This document shows positions 22,255 to 35,140 of a stretch of 64,000 nt of DNA, in pieces; the stretch's first letter is position 1, and every line of letters begins with the position of its first letter. A model generated the notes under the pieces. It was not told where the DNA came from. It saw only the letters and a program-made list of their open reading frames with translations, and did not search any database. A program made the position numbers and the translations under genes. This DNA comes from Zelopaecilomyces penicillatus (lineage: Eukaryota; Ascomycota; Sordariomycetes; Hypocreales; Pseudodiploosporaceae). The stretch lies in contig VCCP01000004.1 of NCBI GenBank assembly GCA_005765155.1, positions 3,844,001 to 3,908,000 on the forward strand, in the 5' to 3' direction.

Positions 22255-22767
22255 ATGGCTTCTCACAACCATGTCCACCCACCTACGGGACCACCAAGCT
22301 CAGACACCCTCCCTCCCTTGGACATTGAAACCATCCAAGCGCACGTCCAAAGCGTGTCCAACCGCCTTAAAAGAAACAGCCCCATCTACAACCTCCTCAT
22401 GTCCGACACGCAAATTACAGGCGTCACCCGCGGCACCGTGACATCGCGGCTCACGCTCTCGCCAGTCCACGTCAATAGTAAAGGTGGACTGCACGGAGCG
22501 GTGTCGGCGGCGATTATCGACTTTACGACGGGACTGGCGATTGCGTCGTGGGATCTGAGGGAGACGACGGGGGCGAGTGTGGATATGCATATTAGCTATC
22601 TGAGCAGTGCGGCGGGCGTGGGGGACGTGTTGGAGATTGTGGCTGCGGCGGAGAGGGTGGGCGGTGCGATGGCGTTTGTGACGGTGAGGATTGCAAAGGT
22701 GGAGGATGAGGAGGGGAGGGTGTTGGTGAGTCTGGGGCAGCATACAAAGTATGTGAAGCGGCCGTGA
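22255..22767 (+). CDS. Hotdog-fold thioesterase (PaaI/THEM2-like)
   Basis: A single exon of 170 aa starts at MASHNHVHPP. Residues 60-165 carry the hotdog thioesterase pattern: VTSRLTLSPVHVNSKGGLHGAVSAAIIDFTTG includes the conserved N-x-x-G-x-x-H-G-G/A motif with the acid (D) in the following helix. Next come GASVDMHISYLSSA and GDVLEIVAAAERVGGAMAFVTVRI. Relatives are acyl-CoA thioesterases such as human ACOT13; substrate here is unknown. Length is normal for the family with a short N-terminal extension. It is followed on the same strand by an MFS carrier 230 nt downstream. Confidence 0.85.
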   Translation: MASHNHVHPPTGPPSSDTLPPLDIETIQAHVQSVSNRLKRNSPIYNLLMSDTQITGVTRGTVTSRLTLSPVHVNSKGGLHGAVSAAIIDFTTGLAIASWDLRETTGASVDMHISYLSSAAGVGDVLEIVAAAERVGGAMAFVTVRIAKVEDEEGRVLVSLGQHTKYVKRP

Positions 22768-22999
22768 TTCCGATTGATAGACAACATACACATACATGAT
22801 ATGACATAGACATCCCTCTGAGCAAAACCCCAACGAATCGGCATTCTCCGTTATTACTAGCTCGATAGCTTGCAGATCGACTTCGTGGTACGCCTTTCAC
22901 TCGACATGGAATCATCAAAGGGCGAAGGCAAACATACGTATTAAAAGAACCATTTCGTTCCTGATGGTCAACAAAAGTCGATCATCCAAGTTATGAATC

Positions 23000-24405
23000 A
23001 TGGCCGCTATTCACGAATCTATTGAACTTGGCTCACCGACGGAGCAGCCCCCACAGCGGAATGATGCAATGGATAGACATCATCATCCTGAGGGGCCAGC
23101 TTCTCAAGAGCTCAAACCGGCAGATCGTGGCCGGGACGCGTGGACGGTTCTGATAGCCGGCTTCACCTTTGAAGCATTATTCTGGGGTTCGTGTCTTTCT
23201 ACCCAAACTTTTATGCAGTTTCGTTTCGCTGACAGAATCAAAAAGGCTTCCCCATGTGCTTTGGTGTTTTTCAAAACTACTACTCCAATCTCCCGCAATT
23301 CCAACACGACACCGCCAAAATCCCCACCGTGGGCATTCTAGCCCAGGGCCTCTACTACCTCGGCGCACCGCTCTCCGCCATGTTCACCAAGCGGTTCCCT
23401 AGGTACCAGCGGCTTCAGATCTGGATCGGTTGGCCAATGTGCATCGCTGGCCTGCTCGCAGCGTCCTTTGCTACCTCAATAGATGGCCTTATTGCCACGC
23501 AAGGGGTTATGTATGGATTGGGATTCTTAATCTTGACGTATCCCATCATCAGTATGATTAATGAGTGGTGGATAGCGCGCAAGGGGTTTGCCTTTGGTAT
23601 CTTTTCGGCATCGAGTGGAGGGGTTAGTATTGTTCTCCCGTTTATTATCGATCTGCTGCTTCAAAAGTACGGATATCAAATCACCCTACGAGCCAGCGCT
23701 GTCGCCATGTTTGTCCTCACGGCGCCTCTGATCCCCCTCTTGAAAGCTCGGCTGCCTGCCTCTGACCAGGCTGCCCTGGCCAGGGTAGACTGGCAGTTTC
23801 TCAAGGTGCCTCTATTCTGGGTGTATGGCCTTACCATTCTCATCCGAAGCATGGGATTCTTCTTCCCGGGCGTGTTCCTACCTTCCTTTGCCTCTTTATT
23901 CGGCCTCTCTTCGACCAAAGGCGCCCTTTTGCTTTCCCTTATGTCTATTGCTCAAGTTCTGGGCCAGTTTGCATTTGGATACTTGTCAGATAAGAGCCTG
24001 CCCGTGAGCATTCTTTCGACATCCTGTTGTGTTGCAGCAGCGGTAGCATCGTTGACATTTTGGGGACTGGGGAAATCTATGCCCTCTTTGGCCGTTTTCA
24101 GCATTATATATGGGTTCTTTGGGTTTGGCTTCATAACGATGCGAGTTGCCATGGGTCAGGCTGTGAGTGATGATCCATCTACAGTTTTCGCAACGTATGC
24201 CATATTTGTGTTCCTTGAGGGAATAGGGAACATCTTGGTAGGGCCTCTGAGCGCAGTGTTGCTGTCGTCAAAAACAATCATGCGTGAAAGCTATGCCGCA
24301 GAGAAATATGACGGCGTCGTCATTCTTACAGGAACAAGCTCATTACTTGCGGCATTAATTGTTGTCTGCTGGCATAGCTACAAGGGAGTCTTGACTCTGA
24401 GATGA
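23000..24405 (+). CDS. MFS transporter, monocarboxylate (MCT/MCH) type
   Basis: Exons 23000-23186 and 23246-24405 give 448 aa. The intron donor is GTTCGT and the acceptor AAAAG, chosen because only this pair keeps frame (phase 1) and restores FEALFWGFPMCFGVFQNYY, a typical first membrane helix of fungal monocarboxylate transporter-like proteins. Residues 1-45 are cytosolic and acidic or polar. About eleven or twelve hydrophobic segments follow, with the usual loop after helix 2 (FTKRFPRYQRL) and INEWWIARKGFAFGI after helix 4. Fungal members are often not proton-monocarboxylate carriers by test, so the substrate is open. Nothing in the neighbours shows a pathway. Confidence 0.82.
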
Positions 24406-24521
24406 GTCTGATATTGTCATACTAAGTGGTGAAAACAACAGGATCACAGAGATATAAATTCTTTGGTTAACAGATGCGTGTTCCAACAGAAGGAAGTAGA
24501 TATTAGACTATAAAGTTCTAT

Positions 24522-26400
24522 TTACTCAAGCAACGAAGCTTCAATAGTCTTTACTCGAGCATCTGCCATCCAGCCAAGAGCTCCAGATGCTGCTGTAGTC
24601 CGCATGTCATACAGCTCATCAATAAATGCTGGAACAAACGTCCCAGGGCCGCGAACATCTTCCCTCAATGCCGCTTTCTCCGCCGCCATCCCATACATGA
24701 CGGTAGCCGCCACAGCGGCAACGAGGGGGTCTGATGGAAACGCAGCAGCAAACGCACTTATAGCAGTACCGAGCGAGCATCCTGTCCCCGTCACTTTGGC
24801 GAGCAGCTCGTGGCCGTTGCCAACGCTAATTGTGCGAGAACCGTCGCTGAGGATATCTGTGGCGCCGGTGAGGACAACCACAGACCCAGAGCGGCGGGCT
24901 AGGGTGCGTACGAGAGAGGCGCGCTGAGCAGTAGATAGGGAACTGTCCGAGTCGACTCCGCGCTGGGAGACGGAGGTGCCGTAGACTGTTTGGATCTCAC
25001 CTTCGTTGCCTTTGATGACGGTGAACTGGCCGGATGACATGAGTGTCTTGACGGCCTCGCGACGCACAGTGGTTGCTCCGGCCCTGACCTTACCGTTAAT
25101 GACATGGAATTGCAATAGGGGATGATTCACAGGAGTAAAGAAAAACTCAGTAGGCTTTCACATACCCAACGGGGTCAAAAACAACAGGCCGCCCAGCGTT
25201 GTTATACGCCTTGAGTGCCTGTACGTGGTTTTTAAGTCCTTCAGGAGTCACAGTACCCATGTTGATGAGAAGTGCTCCGCCCAGCTTGGCAAGGTCTGCA
25301 GCTTCCTCGGCATAGTTGGCCATGATGGGGCTGGCGCCAATGGCGAGCGCGATATTGGCAGAGAAGTTTTGGACAACCTACAAGAAGCGATCGAGATAGA
25401 AAGTTGTTTAGTTTTTTGCACTTACCTTTCATAGAAAATAATGAATAGTATAAAGAGACATACCAGGTTGGTCATGTTATGCGATAGCGGCGTAGCTGTG
25501 GACACAGCCCGGACAGCATCGGGGATCCTTCCGGTGATGACTTTGCCCAGCAAGTCGCGCGAAGCAGCAGCCGGATCAGCAGCGGCGATGACAGCGCTGA
25601 CCACGGCAATTCCGTCGAGGCTCTTGCGGGGAGCGGCACTACATTCCATCATGACTTGCTGTGCGTTGCTGTTGTTGACACCTCCGATACAAACGGCCGG
25701 GACGGCGCCGAAGCCGGCGGCCGAGAGGGCCGAGAGGATGTCTTGGATGCCGGCTGTGCCGATGATGGACTTTGTGTCTTTCTTACTAGATGTGATTTTG
25801 GACACGTATTAATATGAAATGATAGGGTAAATAAATAATGGAATGCCAAGGTTCAGGGTTCACTTACGTTGCTGTTGAGTAAACGGTGCCGAGGCCGAGA
25901 TAGTCAGCGCCGGCCTCACACGCCCTCAGCGCTTCGTCCGTAGAACTCGCCGTGACGCCGATGATCTTATTCGGACCCATCATGTTTCTCGCTTGCGCAA
26001 ACTCTTTTCACCCGCCAAAAAAGTTAATCCCCAGCTTCTAATGAGTTTATGCATGATCAAAACCTGTGAACGATCCATTGCTCGAAAGCATTTGAACGCA
26101 GTATTCTCACATACCCATATCGTCTTGGCCAATATGCACCCCCTCACAGCCAACCTCAACGGCCACATCAACCCGGTCATTGATCAACAGCGGCACGCCA
26201 TAGCGCTTGGTAACTGCATGGAGAGCCTTGGCTGTCTGCACGGCGGTTGCAGTATCGCACTGCTTGTCGCGGTACTGTACGCATGTTACGCCGCCTTGTA
26301 GAGCGGCTTCGACGACTTGGATGAGGTTCTTGTCACCGAGAATGGCGGGCGTGGAGTCGGTGACGAGGTAGACGCTGTAGTCTACTATCGGCTTGGCCAT
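24522..26400 (-). CDS. THI6: Bifunctional thiamine-phosphate synthase / hydroxyethylthiazole kinase
   Basis: Five exons on the minus strand (26400-26115, 26003-25868, 25785-25464, 25377-25166, 25083-24522) give 505 aa, and all phases agree. The N-terminal half is ThiE-like: YLVTDST, the diphosphate-binding VQYRDK, LLINDRVDVA and VHIGQDDM, then IIGVTASSTDEAL, ADYLGLGTVY and a phosphate-binding CIGGVN. The C-terminal half is ThiM-like: HNMTNLVVQNFSANI, GASPIMANY, GRPVVFDPVGAGAT, VIKGNEGEI and the catalytic VTGTGCSLG. It joins the pyrimidine (HMP-PP) and thiazole (HET-P) parts of vitamin B1 and salvages HET, in the cytosol. The fusion and its length match the yeast Thi6 type (about 540 aa). An alternative GTAAGT donor near 25427 in intron 3 would break the frame. 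I saw no thiamine riboswitch pattern in the leader. Confidence 0.93.
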
Positions 26401-26900
26401 TTTGTGTCTTTTATTGGGATTTGTTATGGATTGTTCAATGTTTCTTTGCGAAAGATTATATTTAGGAGGGGAAAGAAATGCATTGACAAGGTTTATCGAC
26501 ATAATGAGTGGGCATGGGAAATATGACGCAAACGCCTCCGGAGGCGGCTACGGTCGGATGCAAGTGCGATTACAATTCCCTGATGGGATGATATAACAAT
26601 ATTCCTTTCTTTGCATCAATTCCGATCTCCCTTATCAATAAACATAATAAATGGGACCGTTATGATTTAAATAGTGTATAAGATTACTGTCTTGTGCAAT
26701 TGCAATATTGAAAAATCACACATCATTAGAGACCTGTCTAAAACAAACGGAGCAAACCGCCATTCAACGTAGCATTCATCAATTCCATATATCCATGAAC
26801 CATTAATACGCATCCCAACTTCGCCTTCTCCAACTTTTGTCTTCCTCCAATCCTGTTACACCGACCCGAAAACTCCAACTGTAAAATAAAACCTCACCCC
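26401..26900. other. Intergenic between THI6 start and NDH-2 3' end
   Basis: Leader and promoter of THI6 (minus strand) and 3' flank of the NADH dehydrogenase gene. AT-rich; I see no gene. Confidence 0.5.
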
Positions 26901-28474
26901 CTAAAACCTCGAAATGTCCCGGCCAGAAAGCCAAGTCACTACCCAATGCACCAGAATCATGACTTTATTCCTGACACTCATACTCCTCGTCAGATACGCC
27001 ATCCGCCAGAGAACCCACGCCGGCCACCCTTTCAGCTCATCAGCGCTGCTCTGGTGGATTGCCCGCCGGCTCCCGAGGTATGCCATGGTGCCTAGATTGC
27101 GAAACTTGAATGGCCTCGTGTCCTCGGCGTCGGCGAGCCCCTTGTTGAGCTGCTTGCCGAGATAGACAGCCTGCTGACTTGCTACCTGTGCTGTGGCTGG
27201 GTAGTGGCTGCCATCGACGGCAGCACAGTCGCCTACCGCGTAGACGTCTGGGAGAGTTGTGGTCGTCTTGCCATCTGGGCTTTGAAGCTGGACACGGAGG
27301 TGGTTATCTGTGACGATGCCGCCGGTCTTTGGGTCCCGGGCTATGCTACCTAGACCCTCTGTCTTTTTGTCAAGTAGCTTACCCACCAGTGGATTCTGCA
27401 TTAATCCTGTGCTCCAGACGACAAGTCCAGCACCAACTTCCTCTGGCTCTTCTTTCACACGTAGCATGAGTGTGTCGCCATCGCGGCGAATTCGTTGTAG
27501 GTGGTGTTCTGTTTTGACCCGAATGCCTTGTCGATGGAATAAATCAGTTGCGTAGTTGGCCAGAGTCTGGTCAAACATGGGGAGGACCTTGGGTGCGATG
27601 TCGTAAATGGTGATGCGCACATGACGAATAAGATCAGGATATAGCTTCGCAAGATCCTGATGAATCAAGTCATACAGCTCTGCCGCAAACTCAATGCCCG
27701 TCGGTCCACCTCCAACTACCACAAAATGAAGAAGCTTCCTCCTCTCCTCTTCACTGGTAGGAGGCAGCTCAGCTTTTTCAAACGCCCCAAGCAACTTCAA
27801 CCGGATAGCGCGCGCATCGCCAATATCTCTCAGAAAACAAGCATGTTCCTTGACGCCCTCAATACCAAACGTTTGGCTATAGCAGCCTACAGCTACTACT
27901 AACTTGTCATACTCGACGTCAAACTCAACACCCTTTGCCTCGGCTACCACCATAGCGTTTGGAGTTTTCGCACCGCCATCGCTCTGTGCGTTAGCTTCAA
28001 CACGGAGAACCTTGCGCTTGAAATCAATGTCAGTCGCCCACCCCTGGTGAAACTCTGTGAGACCTAGTCTTCGGACCGGTTCAATGACGGAGCGGAACTC
28101 AAGTGTGCCGACGGTTGTTGAGGCCAGAAGAGGGGTGAAGACAAAGTGCGACCGAGGGGAGATTAGGACTCGTGAGCTTTTTGAGGGGGAGAGTGTGCGA
28201 GCTAGAGCGTAGCCGGCCCAGCCGGAGCCCAAGATCACAATGCGTTCGGTGTCAGGTTCTGTGTGTGAAAGACGACATCAGCGAGAGGGTTGATTTCAGG
28301 TTGTAGCATGTGTGTTAAGAGTAGCGGTTAAAGAGTATATGTTGCAAATGAGGGGATCATACTGCTTGTGCTTGCCCATCTGGCCGCAAAGGGTCGATAT
28401 AATGTCTTGTTGAAACCATTGCTTCTGTTTATTCTCATGAGCCATTGGCATTCCGGCCGTGATAGCCCTGCCAT
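26901..28474 (-). CDS. Type II (rotenone-insensitive) NADH:ubiquinone oxidoreductase, mitochondrial
   Basis: Exons 28474-28363 and 28258-26901 (intron GTATGA...CACAG, phase 1) give 489 aa. The short first exon was chosen because it keeps frame and codes for an Arg/Ser/Asn-rich, acid-poor leader ending RWASTS, a good mitochondrial presequence. The body has the first dinucleotide fold IVILGSGWAGYALA (FAD), then SHFVFTPLLASTTVGTLEFR, typical of NDH-2 enzymes. The second fold is HFVVVGGGPTGIEFAAELYD (NADH, with Glu), followed by VWSTGL, the FAD-contacting VYAVGDCA and a C-terminal amphipathic region (LTRSMSVRNKVMILVHW) for membrane attachment. No EF-hand insert is visible. It passes electrons from NADH to ubiquinone without proton pumping; whether it faces the matrix or the intermembrane space cannot be told from sequence. 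Confidence 0.9.
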
Positions 28475-29586
28475 GATGGGACACGTTCAATCAACTCTTT
28501 GCTGTCCCAGTTCTTTCTTTTTCTGCTGTTCGATTGAAGTCTCCAAATATCAAATGTCGTCAAATATCCCAATCTCTTGGCTTAGTATCTGATTTTCAGT
28601 GAATCAGCTATTCGCAAACTGGACATCATGGTGTTGATATACTCGCGCGCCATCTGCCGTACCCATGACATCAGTGTGGATTAGATGCCAATCCAGCCGT
28701 TGGGCCACCCGACGGTCCCGGACCCAACAGCCCTGTGGCGTTGAGAGATGCCGACAAACTCTAGAACATTGTTCTCGCCACAATATACCCTCGGCTGGCC
28801 GTCAATTGCCGTTGTGCGGCTAGTGTTGGGTGCTCTGCTCTGGTTGCTGAGGAATGGAGAAGTTGTGACTCGCCACGATAATTCCTCGGGAGAAGCCGCT
28901 GGTATAGCCTATATTACATACACCATCAGCGACATCGCTGCGGGCTATGAGTTCAGCGGGTGTGCATCACTGTAAGCGGGAGCCTTGTAGGGCTGCCTAG
29001 CGGGTGGGTGCTGTCTCACATGCCCCTGACATAACCCTTCGTGCAGGCGATGAATCCACATAATGCATGGAGGCGATGACACAAAAACAGCCACTTGTAG
29101 AATCTTAGCAAACATTCATTTACGGTTTTATTGAGTTCAAGCCCCCACAGAGATAGCGAGAACTGTTGAGCATGTGTTGTCGTTTTCGTGGTGGGGGTTT
29201 GATAAGTGACTGCATATCATCTCGGATCTCAGATCTGGATGTGATGGTTGTTGTTGATAACCGTCAGGTCAAAGAATTCGCCAACAAAGATAAACATCAT
29301 TCAACAAACTGCATTAATAGACAAACAGTTGAGCTGTACTACAAACACCAGCCCATCACTACTCGCTCAATATCCTGTAGAACAAACTGCGTTTTGATTT
29401 TTCCTTACCAAGTAGATATATGCTTTGCTACTTCACCCCACAGATTGCAAACTCCACAGCAGAAACCTCAAGATGATACACACACAAAACAGACATATTG
29501 CACGTGCTAACATCGTCCCGTGCAACCTGAAATCTCCCTTCCTGCATGAGCCCCCTTTCCTTCCGTCCGTTCGTCCGGCTGGCCTT
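28475..29586. other. Intergenic, no gene seen
   Basis: Promoter of the minus-strand NADH dehydrogenase gene and 3' flank of UTP10. Open frames up to 114 codons lack recognisable features. Confidence 0.5.
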
Positions 29587-32500
29587 CTACTGGAGCATTG
29601 CATCCAGGCTTTCTCCCAATACCCCCTCAATCTTGACAATCCACCTGTGCGTCTCTCTTTCAACCACCTCGTCGTCATCCTCTTGCAGCTCGCTGATCCT
29701 CGGCAGCATCTCGTGCAGCATTGATAGCCACTCCTCTCCGAGACGATCCGTCAGGGCTTGCTCGCACTTGACGGCCGCTAGTCGCACCGCCGCCTGTTCG
29801 GATCGGAGGTGCTTCAGAAGCGCTGCGTTGAGCTCCTTTTGATGAGCCTGAGAATCAGCTGCCACGGCGAGCTCGACTGTGGCAGGGATCAGATGCTCAT
29901 CAATATTGAAGTCCGTGGCATGAGTAAATTGGTCCATCAGCACGGGTGCAATCGCCCCGAAATGTGCTGGTGACTGCCAGAAATCATCCTGGTCATGCTC
30001 GAAGCACTTGGTCAATGTCGCCAAAACACGGCCCCAGAGCTCTTGGCCATTGCCTGCGCCGAGATCGGCCGTAGTAAGAATCTGGACAGCATCATCCACC
30101 ACATATGTTGCGTAGTTTGTGACAATTGATTTGAGGTTGTCAAAGAACGTCTGCAAGAAACCATAGACGCTGTATTGCCGGAGTGCCCGTCCCTCCTTAT
30201 CGCTCTTGGCCAGCCCTGAGCTGGGCCATTCCACGAGCTGGACGAAAATGGGCCGGAAGGCTGCATCGTTGAGCTTGTAAATCATCTTCAACATCTTCTC
30301 GTTCACAGACGTCTCGATTGATGCAATGTTACGCATAAAACTCTCACTCTTATCGTCGCTGGCAAGTGCTTGCCGACGAAGGTCAAATGTTTTTAGGATG
30401 ATGCTAGACAACAGAACAGCATTTTTCGTAATGACCGACTTCGGGTGCTTGTCGATGGTCATGCCCAAGACCTCAACATATTCCTTCGTAGCCTACAAAA
30501 TATCAGTTAGCATAGCCATTTCAATCAAAACAAATTAAGCAAAAAGAAAGAAAGTGCAATCCACTCACCGAGAATCCTGTAGACATGGCCTTCTCCAGAT
30601 TCCTATCCAAGCCAGTAAACATTTCTTTGGCCTCGAGCTTCTTAGCCAAGAATTCGAGACAGCTGACTCGGCTCTCGTTGGTCTCATCCTCAAGCTGGGC
30701 TTCCGCTGATTTATTCGACACTTCCAGGACGTTATCAAGATATGTAGAAAGCATATATGGCAGATGCTCTGCCAGAGCACTGATAAACCCGAAGCTGGCT
30801 GCATGGAGTTCCTCGTCAGACGTCTCGTCTGCCAAACTTTCGTTCAGGTAGGCTATTGTCTGTGGGATGGCAACTGGCAACACTGGCACAATCGCATCTT
30901 GCAACACATCGACAAGCGAGGTCAAGCAGAGCAGCGCCATAACGCGAAGACGCCTTTCGCTCTGTCCCAGGCAATGTTCTCCAGCAATAGTCGACGCGGC
31001 TGCCACAACAGCCTCAATGTCCTTCTTCCCGTATTTCTCTGCGATCTTATCCACACATGTAACAGCTGTGTGCTTGTACCGTATATCACTTGATTCTCGG
31101 ATAGCAGCTGTGAGTTGGGGCAAGAACATGAGCAGTGCAGTCCTTGATGCAGGATCAGTGTTGCTCTCTGCCTCAACGCGAACCTCCAATGCGCGAAGAA
31201 CCTTCTGGCGGAGATCCAAATTAGGCCTGTCAAGCAAGCTCTCCACTGCTTTGATGAATTCGGAAATGGAAAGGAGATTCAACAGATTCGACAGAGCGGA
31301 GCCACATCGGGCATGAAGACTCTTGTTCGCCTTGACTGTGTCTGCCAGAACCAAAACATTCTCAAGAAGGTTTGCATAGAGTTGCCGAACCTCAGAGGTC
31401 TCCATGTCATCTCGATCACCTAGCTTGCCGATTTGTGACTTGAGCTTTTTGTTCGAAAGAAGACTGGGGAACACCGACAGCTGACGAAGTGCAATCTTAT
31501 CAACATCCCTTTCGTCACCATCTTCGCCGACGCCTAGTAGAACAGATGAGATGCCTGGTTTTGATTTGAAAAGATCGGCAATGAGATTCCAAAGCTTCAA
31601 CAGCGTATCCAGTTGGGTCTCTAGGTTGAACTTATTCAACATGTCAAGGACGAAAGGAATAAGGTCGTCGCGCCCTTCATAGCGATCCACCAGCATGCTG
31701 ATCAGAGCGAAAAGGAAATCCCTGGGACCAAGAGTCTCCACTAAAGCCACAAACAGTCCTTGTCTTCTGTGAGATGGAATATGTTCATAAGCCGTCGTGA
31801 AGCTAACCAGAATGTCAGAGGCCCCAGCAATAGGGCTCTTCTGGCCTTGACGCAAAGACGCAATCAGGGGTGGGATCACCTCTTTGATTGTTTGTGAGAC
31901 AACGTGCGCCGAGTAATCGTCGTTTTGTCGAAGTACAGATGTACCCATGAAAGTGAAGATTGGCATCACGCTGTGCAGAACCAAGTTCGGCGCCGTAGTG
32001 GCAAAATTGGCGACTAGGAGCAGAGCCGCGTTTTGAACAACAGGACTGGAAGACTTCTGAATACAGTTGACCAGTAGGTCGCCGTATCCGCCAGCGCTAT
32101 CTATTTTGAGGTTGTTGTTAGTCTTGTATGCAGGCATCATAGCCAAGAGACTGCGCAAAATCAAGTTTTGTAGGTAACCAAGCTCCGAGCCAACCACAGT
32201 TCTGAAATGCTGGAGTTCAGACAAAGCGGTAAAAAGACCGTCAAGCAGTTCCGGGTGTGACAAAGGTTCCGAACTGTCAACAAGTTGCAGAACAAATGTA
32301 ACTTTGCGCAAAGCCCTGCTTAGTTCAGGTGTAACCTGGGTGACCAGACTACGGTTTCCGTCTGAAGAACTTGTCCTTCTCCTTTTGTTGGGTGGAGGCT
32401 CCGTGATCATCTTGGTACCTGTCTGAATAGAGTCCAGGAAGAATGACAAAATGTCTGTCGTTAGGGGCACACTTCGAAGTAGGTTGGCTGCTTCACTGGG

Positions 32501-35140
32501 GATGACAGATTCAATATCCTCAGCCATATCACTCCCTTGAGAGAGCTCAAGGAACTGTTCTGCGGTCATGAACTTGACTTCCTCTTTCATATTTGGCCAA
32601 ATCTTACTTATCCGAGCAAAGATTGATCGGACCAAGTCTGACTTCTCACGACTTTTAGGATCTTTAAGGAGACTGAACAAAAACTCAATTCCACCGGCAT
32701 CATTGGGCACGATAATATCCACAAAACGGTCGTGCAGTCTTGAGCTATCCATGCCTTCAGAGCGACAAGCCATGATAGCATCTGCGTCGCTCAAGCCAGC
32801 CCACCACTGTAGAGCCGGCAAGAGTAATTCGGTTCGAGTTGTGCTTGACACACCTCGCACTTCATTGAGAGACCTTAGAAGCCTGTCCTTGACAAGTATG
32901 AGCGGAGTTGAGATGGCATGTCCAGACAAAAAGGATAAAACGGCCAATCGAGCTGACTGAGACATATGATCCTTCTTATCCAGGGCCGGCTCGGGTGTAA
33001 CCCAGTATTTCCCACCCTCAATCGCGGACTTGAGAACCATGGAAATATGCTCTGGGTCCATCACACATTCTTCCACATTAGGCAAAATTTGCAAGTGAAG
33101 CAACTTAGTCACGACATCTGTGCTGAGAGCCACCACATCTTTTGACCCAGATTTTCCGTAAAGAGCAGCAGCTCCCCAGGTGGGCATTGCCTTGACAGAT
33201 CCCACCGGAGTGTAGATGTTAGTGGTAACAGTGATGAGGTCCGCAGCTGCTTGTCGAACTCGCTTCGAAGGGTCGCTCAGAGCAGCAATGCAGTAAGGAA
33301 TAATGCCCTGAATATCAGACTTGGCTCCTTCATCGGCTTTGATCCGGTTCTTGGCCATTTCTAACGCTGCAACTCGTACTAGCGCAGGATAGGGGCCGCA
33401 CCAAATTCGTATGAAAAAACCGAAATAGCGGCAATCTTTGAAAGCAAAATGGCGGTGCAACTGCGCGCTATAGTCGAACTGGTGAAGAAGTTCGGGCTTG
33501 GCTTCTGATTGCTCTGACACGATAGAGAAAAACAAGTGGCTGAACTCATCAAATATTTCATTGGGTTCAGGAAGCAAGCATTGCGCCAACCCTTCCTGTC
33601 GGCCTGATAATTCTTTGATAACTGTGGACAAGTCCTGCGACAGTTTGACTTGTTTGGCACCTTCTGGTGCCTCTCCAACTGTGGCTTCGGGCAATCTCCT
33701 TGAACGGAAAGACAGTTCCAACTTCATTTCGAGCTCCTCAATGTCGAACTTCATATCCTCAATGATTGATTGTATTATGTCCTTATACTGGCCCTCTGTT
33801 CGCGATAAAGTTACCAACGTGGCACCGACTCCTCTACGAAGCACGCCGTCCTCGTCATTTTGGTCGTTGAGTTCATGGGCTGTTAATAGTAGCGACTTGA
33901 AAATAACGGCGATTTGCTTCTCTTTCAGAATATAACCACTCACAATCGCCACAACAGTTCCAAGTCCTCGCGCGTCGCTTCTTTTAGTCAATCTCTCAAC
34001 CAATGCCAGGCAGAGGCCGTTTGCCAGCTTATCCACTCGACGTTCTTGACCAATCTCGACGAGAAGGAGACCGATATCAGGCACCTTCATGAGTGCCTTG
34101 GTTACTTTACCGCTCATTTGCTTTGCCGACCTGAACTGTGCCATAATAGTTAGGCATACAAGCGCGGGCCGAACAGTCTCGCTGGTCCACCCGTGAACAG
34201 TCTGTTGCATGAAAGCAGTGACGGCGACGTCTTCTAGATCCCCTTTTGATACAAAAACAGCCATTGCCATGTACGAAGCAATCTGAAGACTCGGTACCTT
34301 CTTCATAACCAAAGACTCGGCGAAGACGGGTCCTAGCCTGTGCAACAAGGCTTGAGTATTCTCGCTCTGTATGGTAGCTCGGCCGGATCTTGTTCGGTCC
34401 AAAATGCCACTGACAGCTTCCGTCATGAGGCCTCCCCAAAAGGCAACAAGTGCAGGATGTTGATACTGCTTGCGGCATGACTCAAGAGTGTACTCCGATA
34501 CTGAGCTCAAGAAATCGGGGTGGTGGATGGCCTGATGAACAAAGACGGATCGAGGAGGCGGGGTGAGCGATCGAACGTAAGGGTCGAGAAATCGGAATTG
34601 GGTTGGGATCTTGGCGGGCAAAATTGACAACAGAGTTGCAAATGCAGTAATGGAATGATACGGCAAGAAAGTCATGAGCAAAGTAGTGGTGTTCTCGGTG
34701 TGAATCCTGAGGCCAGTTAGTTATTTGTGTTGTTTGTTGCAAGGTCTGAAGACTTTGACATACTGGAATCGCCGGATGAGCCATTCGATGGCTTTGATCG
34801 CTGGCATCAGCCTCAGTCGGCTACCAGCTAGCCGTAAAAAGGCGTCGATGTGCCGGTCCAGTTCCTCATTCTCGGCCGAGGTGAGCTGGGTGCGGTCCTG
34901 ATTCTGACTCTCCTCACTGAACAGGGTCAGCTGGAAATGCGAAAACCGATTATCCAGCTGACACAGCTCTTCGAATCCCTGGTGGCACGTTGCATAGAGC
35001 GTCTGATAGCTCTGGGTCGCGGCGACTCGCGGTTCCCAGATTAAAGACTTCGAATGCGATGCCTTTTGGGCCTTGATGTTGAGCGTCGATTTGGAATTGG
35101 CGGCAACCTGCGCCAACTGCGCAGCCAGCGAGGTCGCCAT
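29587..35140 (-). CDS. UTP10: U3 snoRNP protein Utp10 (HEATR1), with apparent frameshift
   Basis: Exons 35140-34764, 34707-30569 and 30492-29587 encode about 1806 aa, the usual size of fungal Utp10. The N-terminus (MATSLAAQLAQVAANSKS ... SLIWEPRVAATQSY) and the long array of HEAT-like helices, with the conserved end region (VVERETHRWIVKIEGVLGE), identify it. Utp10 is part of the t-UTP/UtpA subcomplex of the small-subunit processome in the nucleolus, needed for pre-rRNA transcription and 18S maturation. Oddity: with canonical splicing (RRFQ|IHTENT), the run of four T on the coding strand at 34683-34680 puts the long exon one base out of frame. With three T the sequence reads NTTTLLMTFLPYH, as the family does. 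An acceptor 13 nt further (GAG before 34694) would restore frame with loss of a few residues. Either a sequence error or an altered splice site. Confidence 0.9.

Noticed and set aside
25427..25463. Second donor (GTAAGT) in THI6 intron 3
   Set aside because: Its use would add hydrophobic residues and put the kinase half out of frame; the GTATGT donor at 25463 restores the conserved NLVVQNF.
26401..26640. Search for a thiamine pyrophosphate riboswitch in the THI6 leader
   Set aside because: I could not find the CTGAGA element or the conserved second half, and THI6 genes are not usual carriers of this riboswitch in fungi.
30565..34478. Long frames on both strands inside UTP10
   Set aside because: They are shadows of the real minus-strand exon, whose HEAT-like protein is clear.
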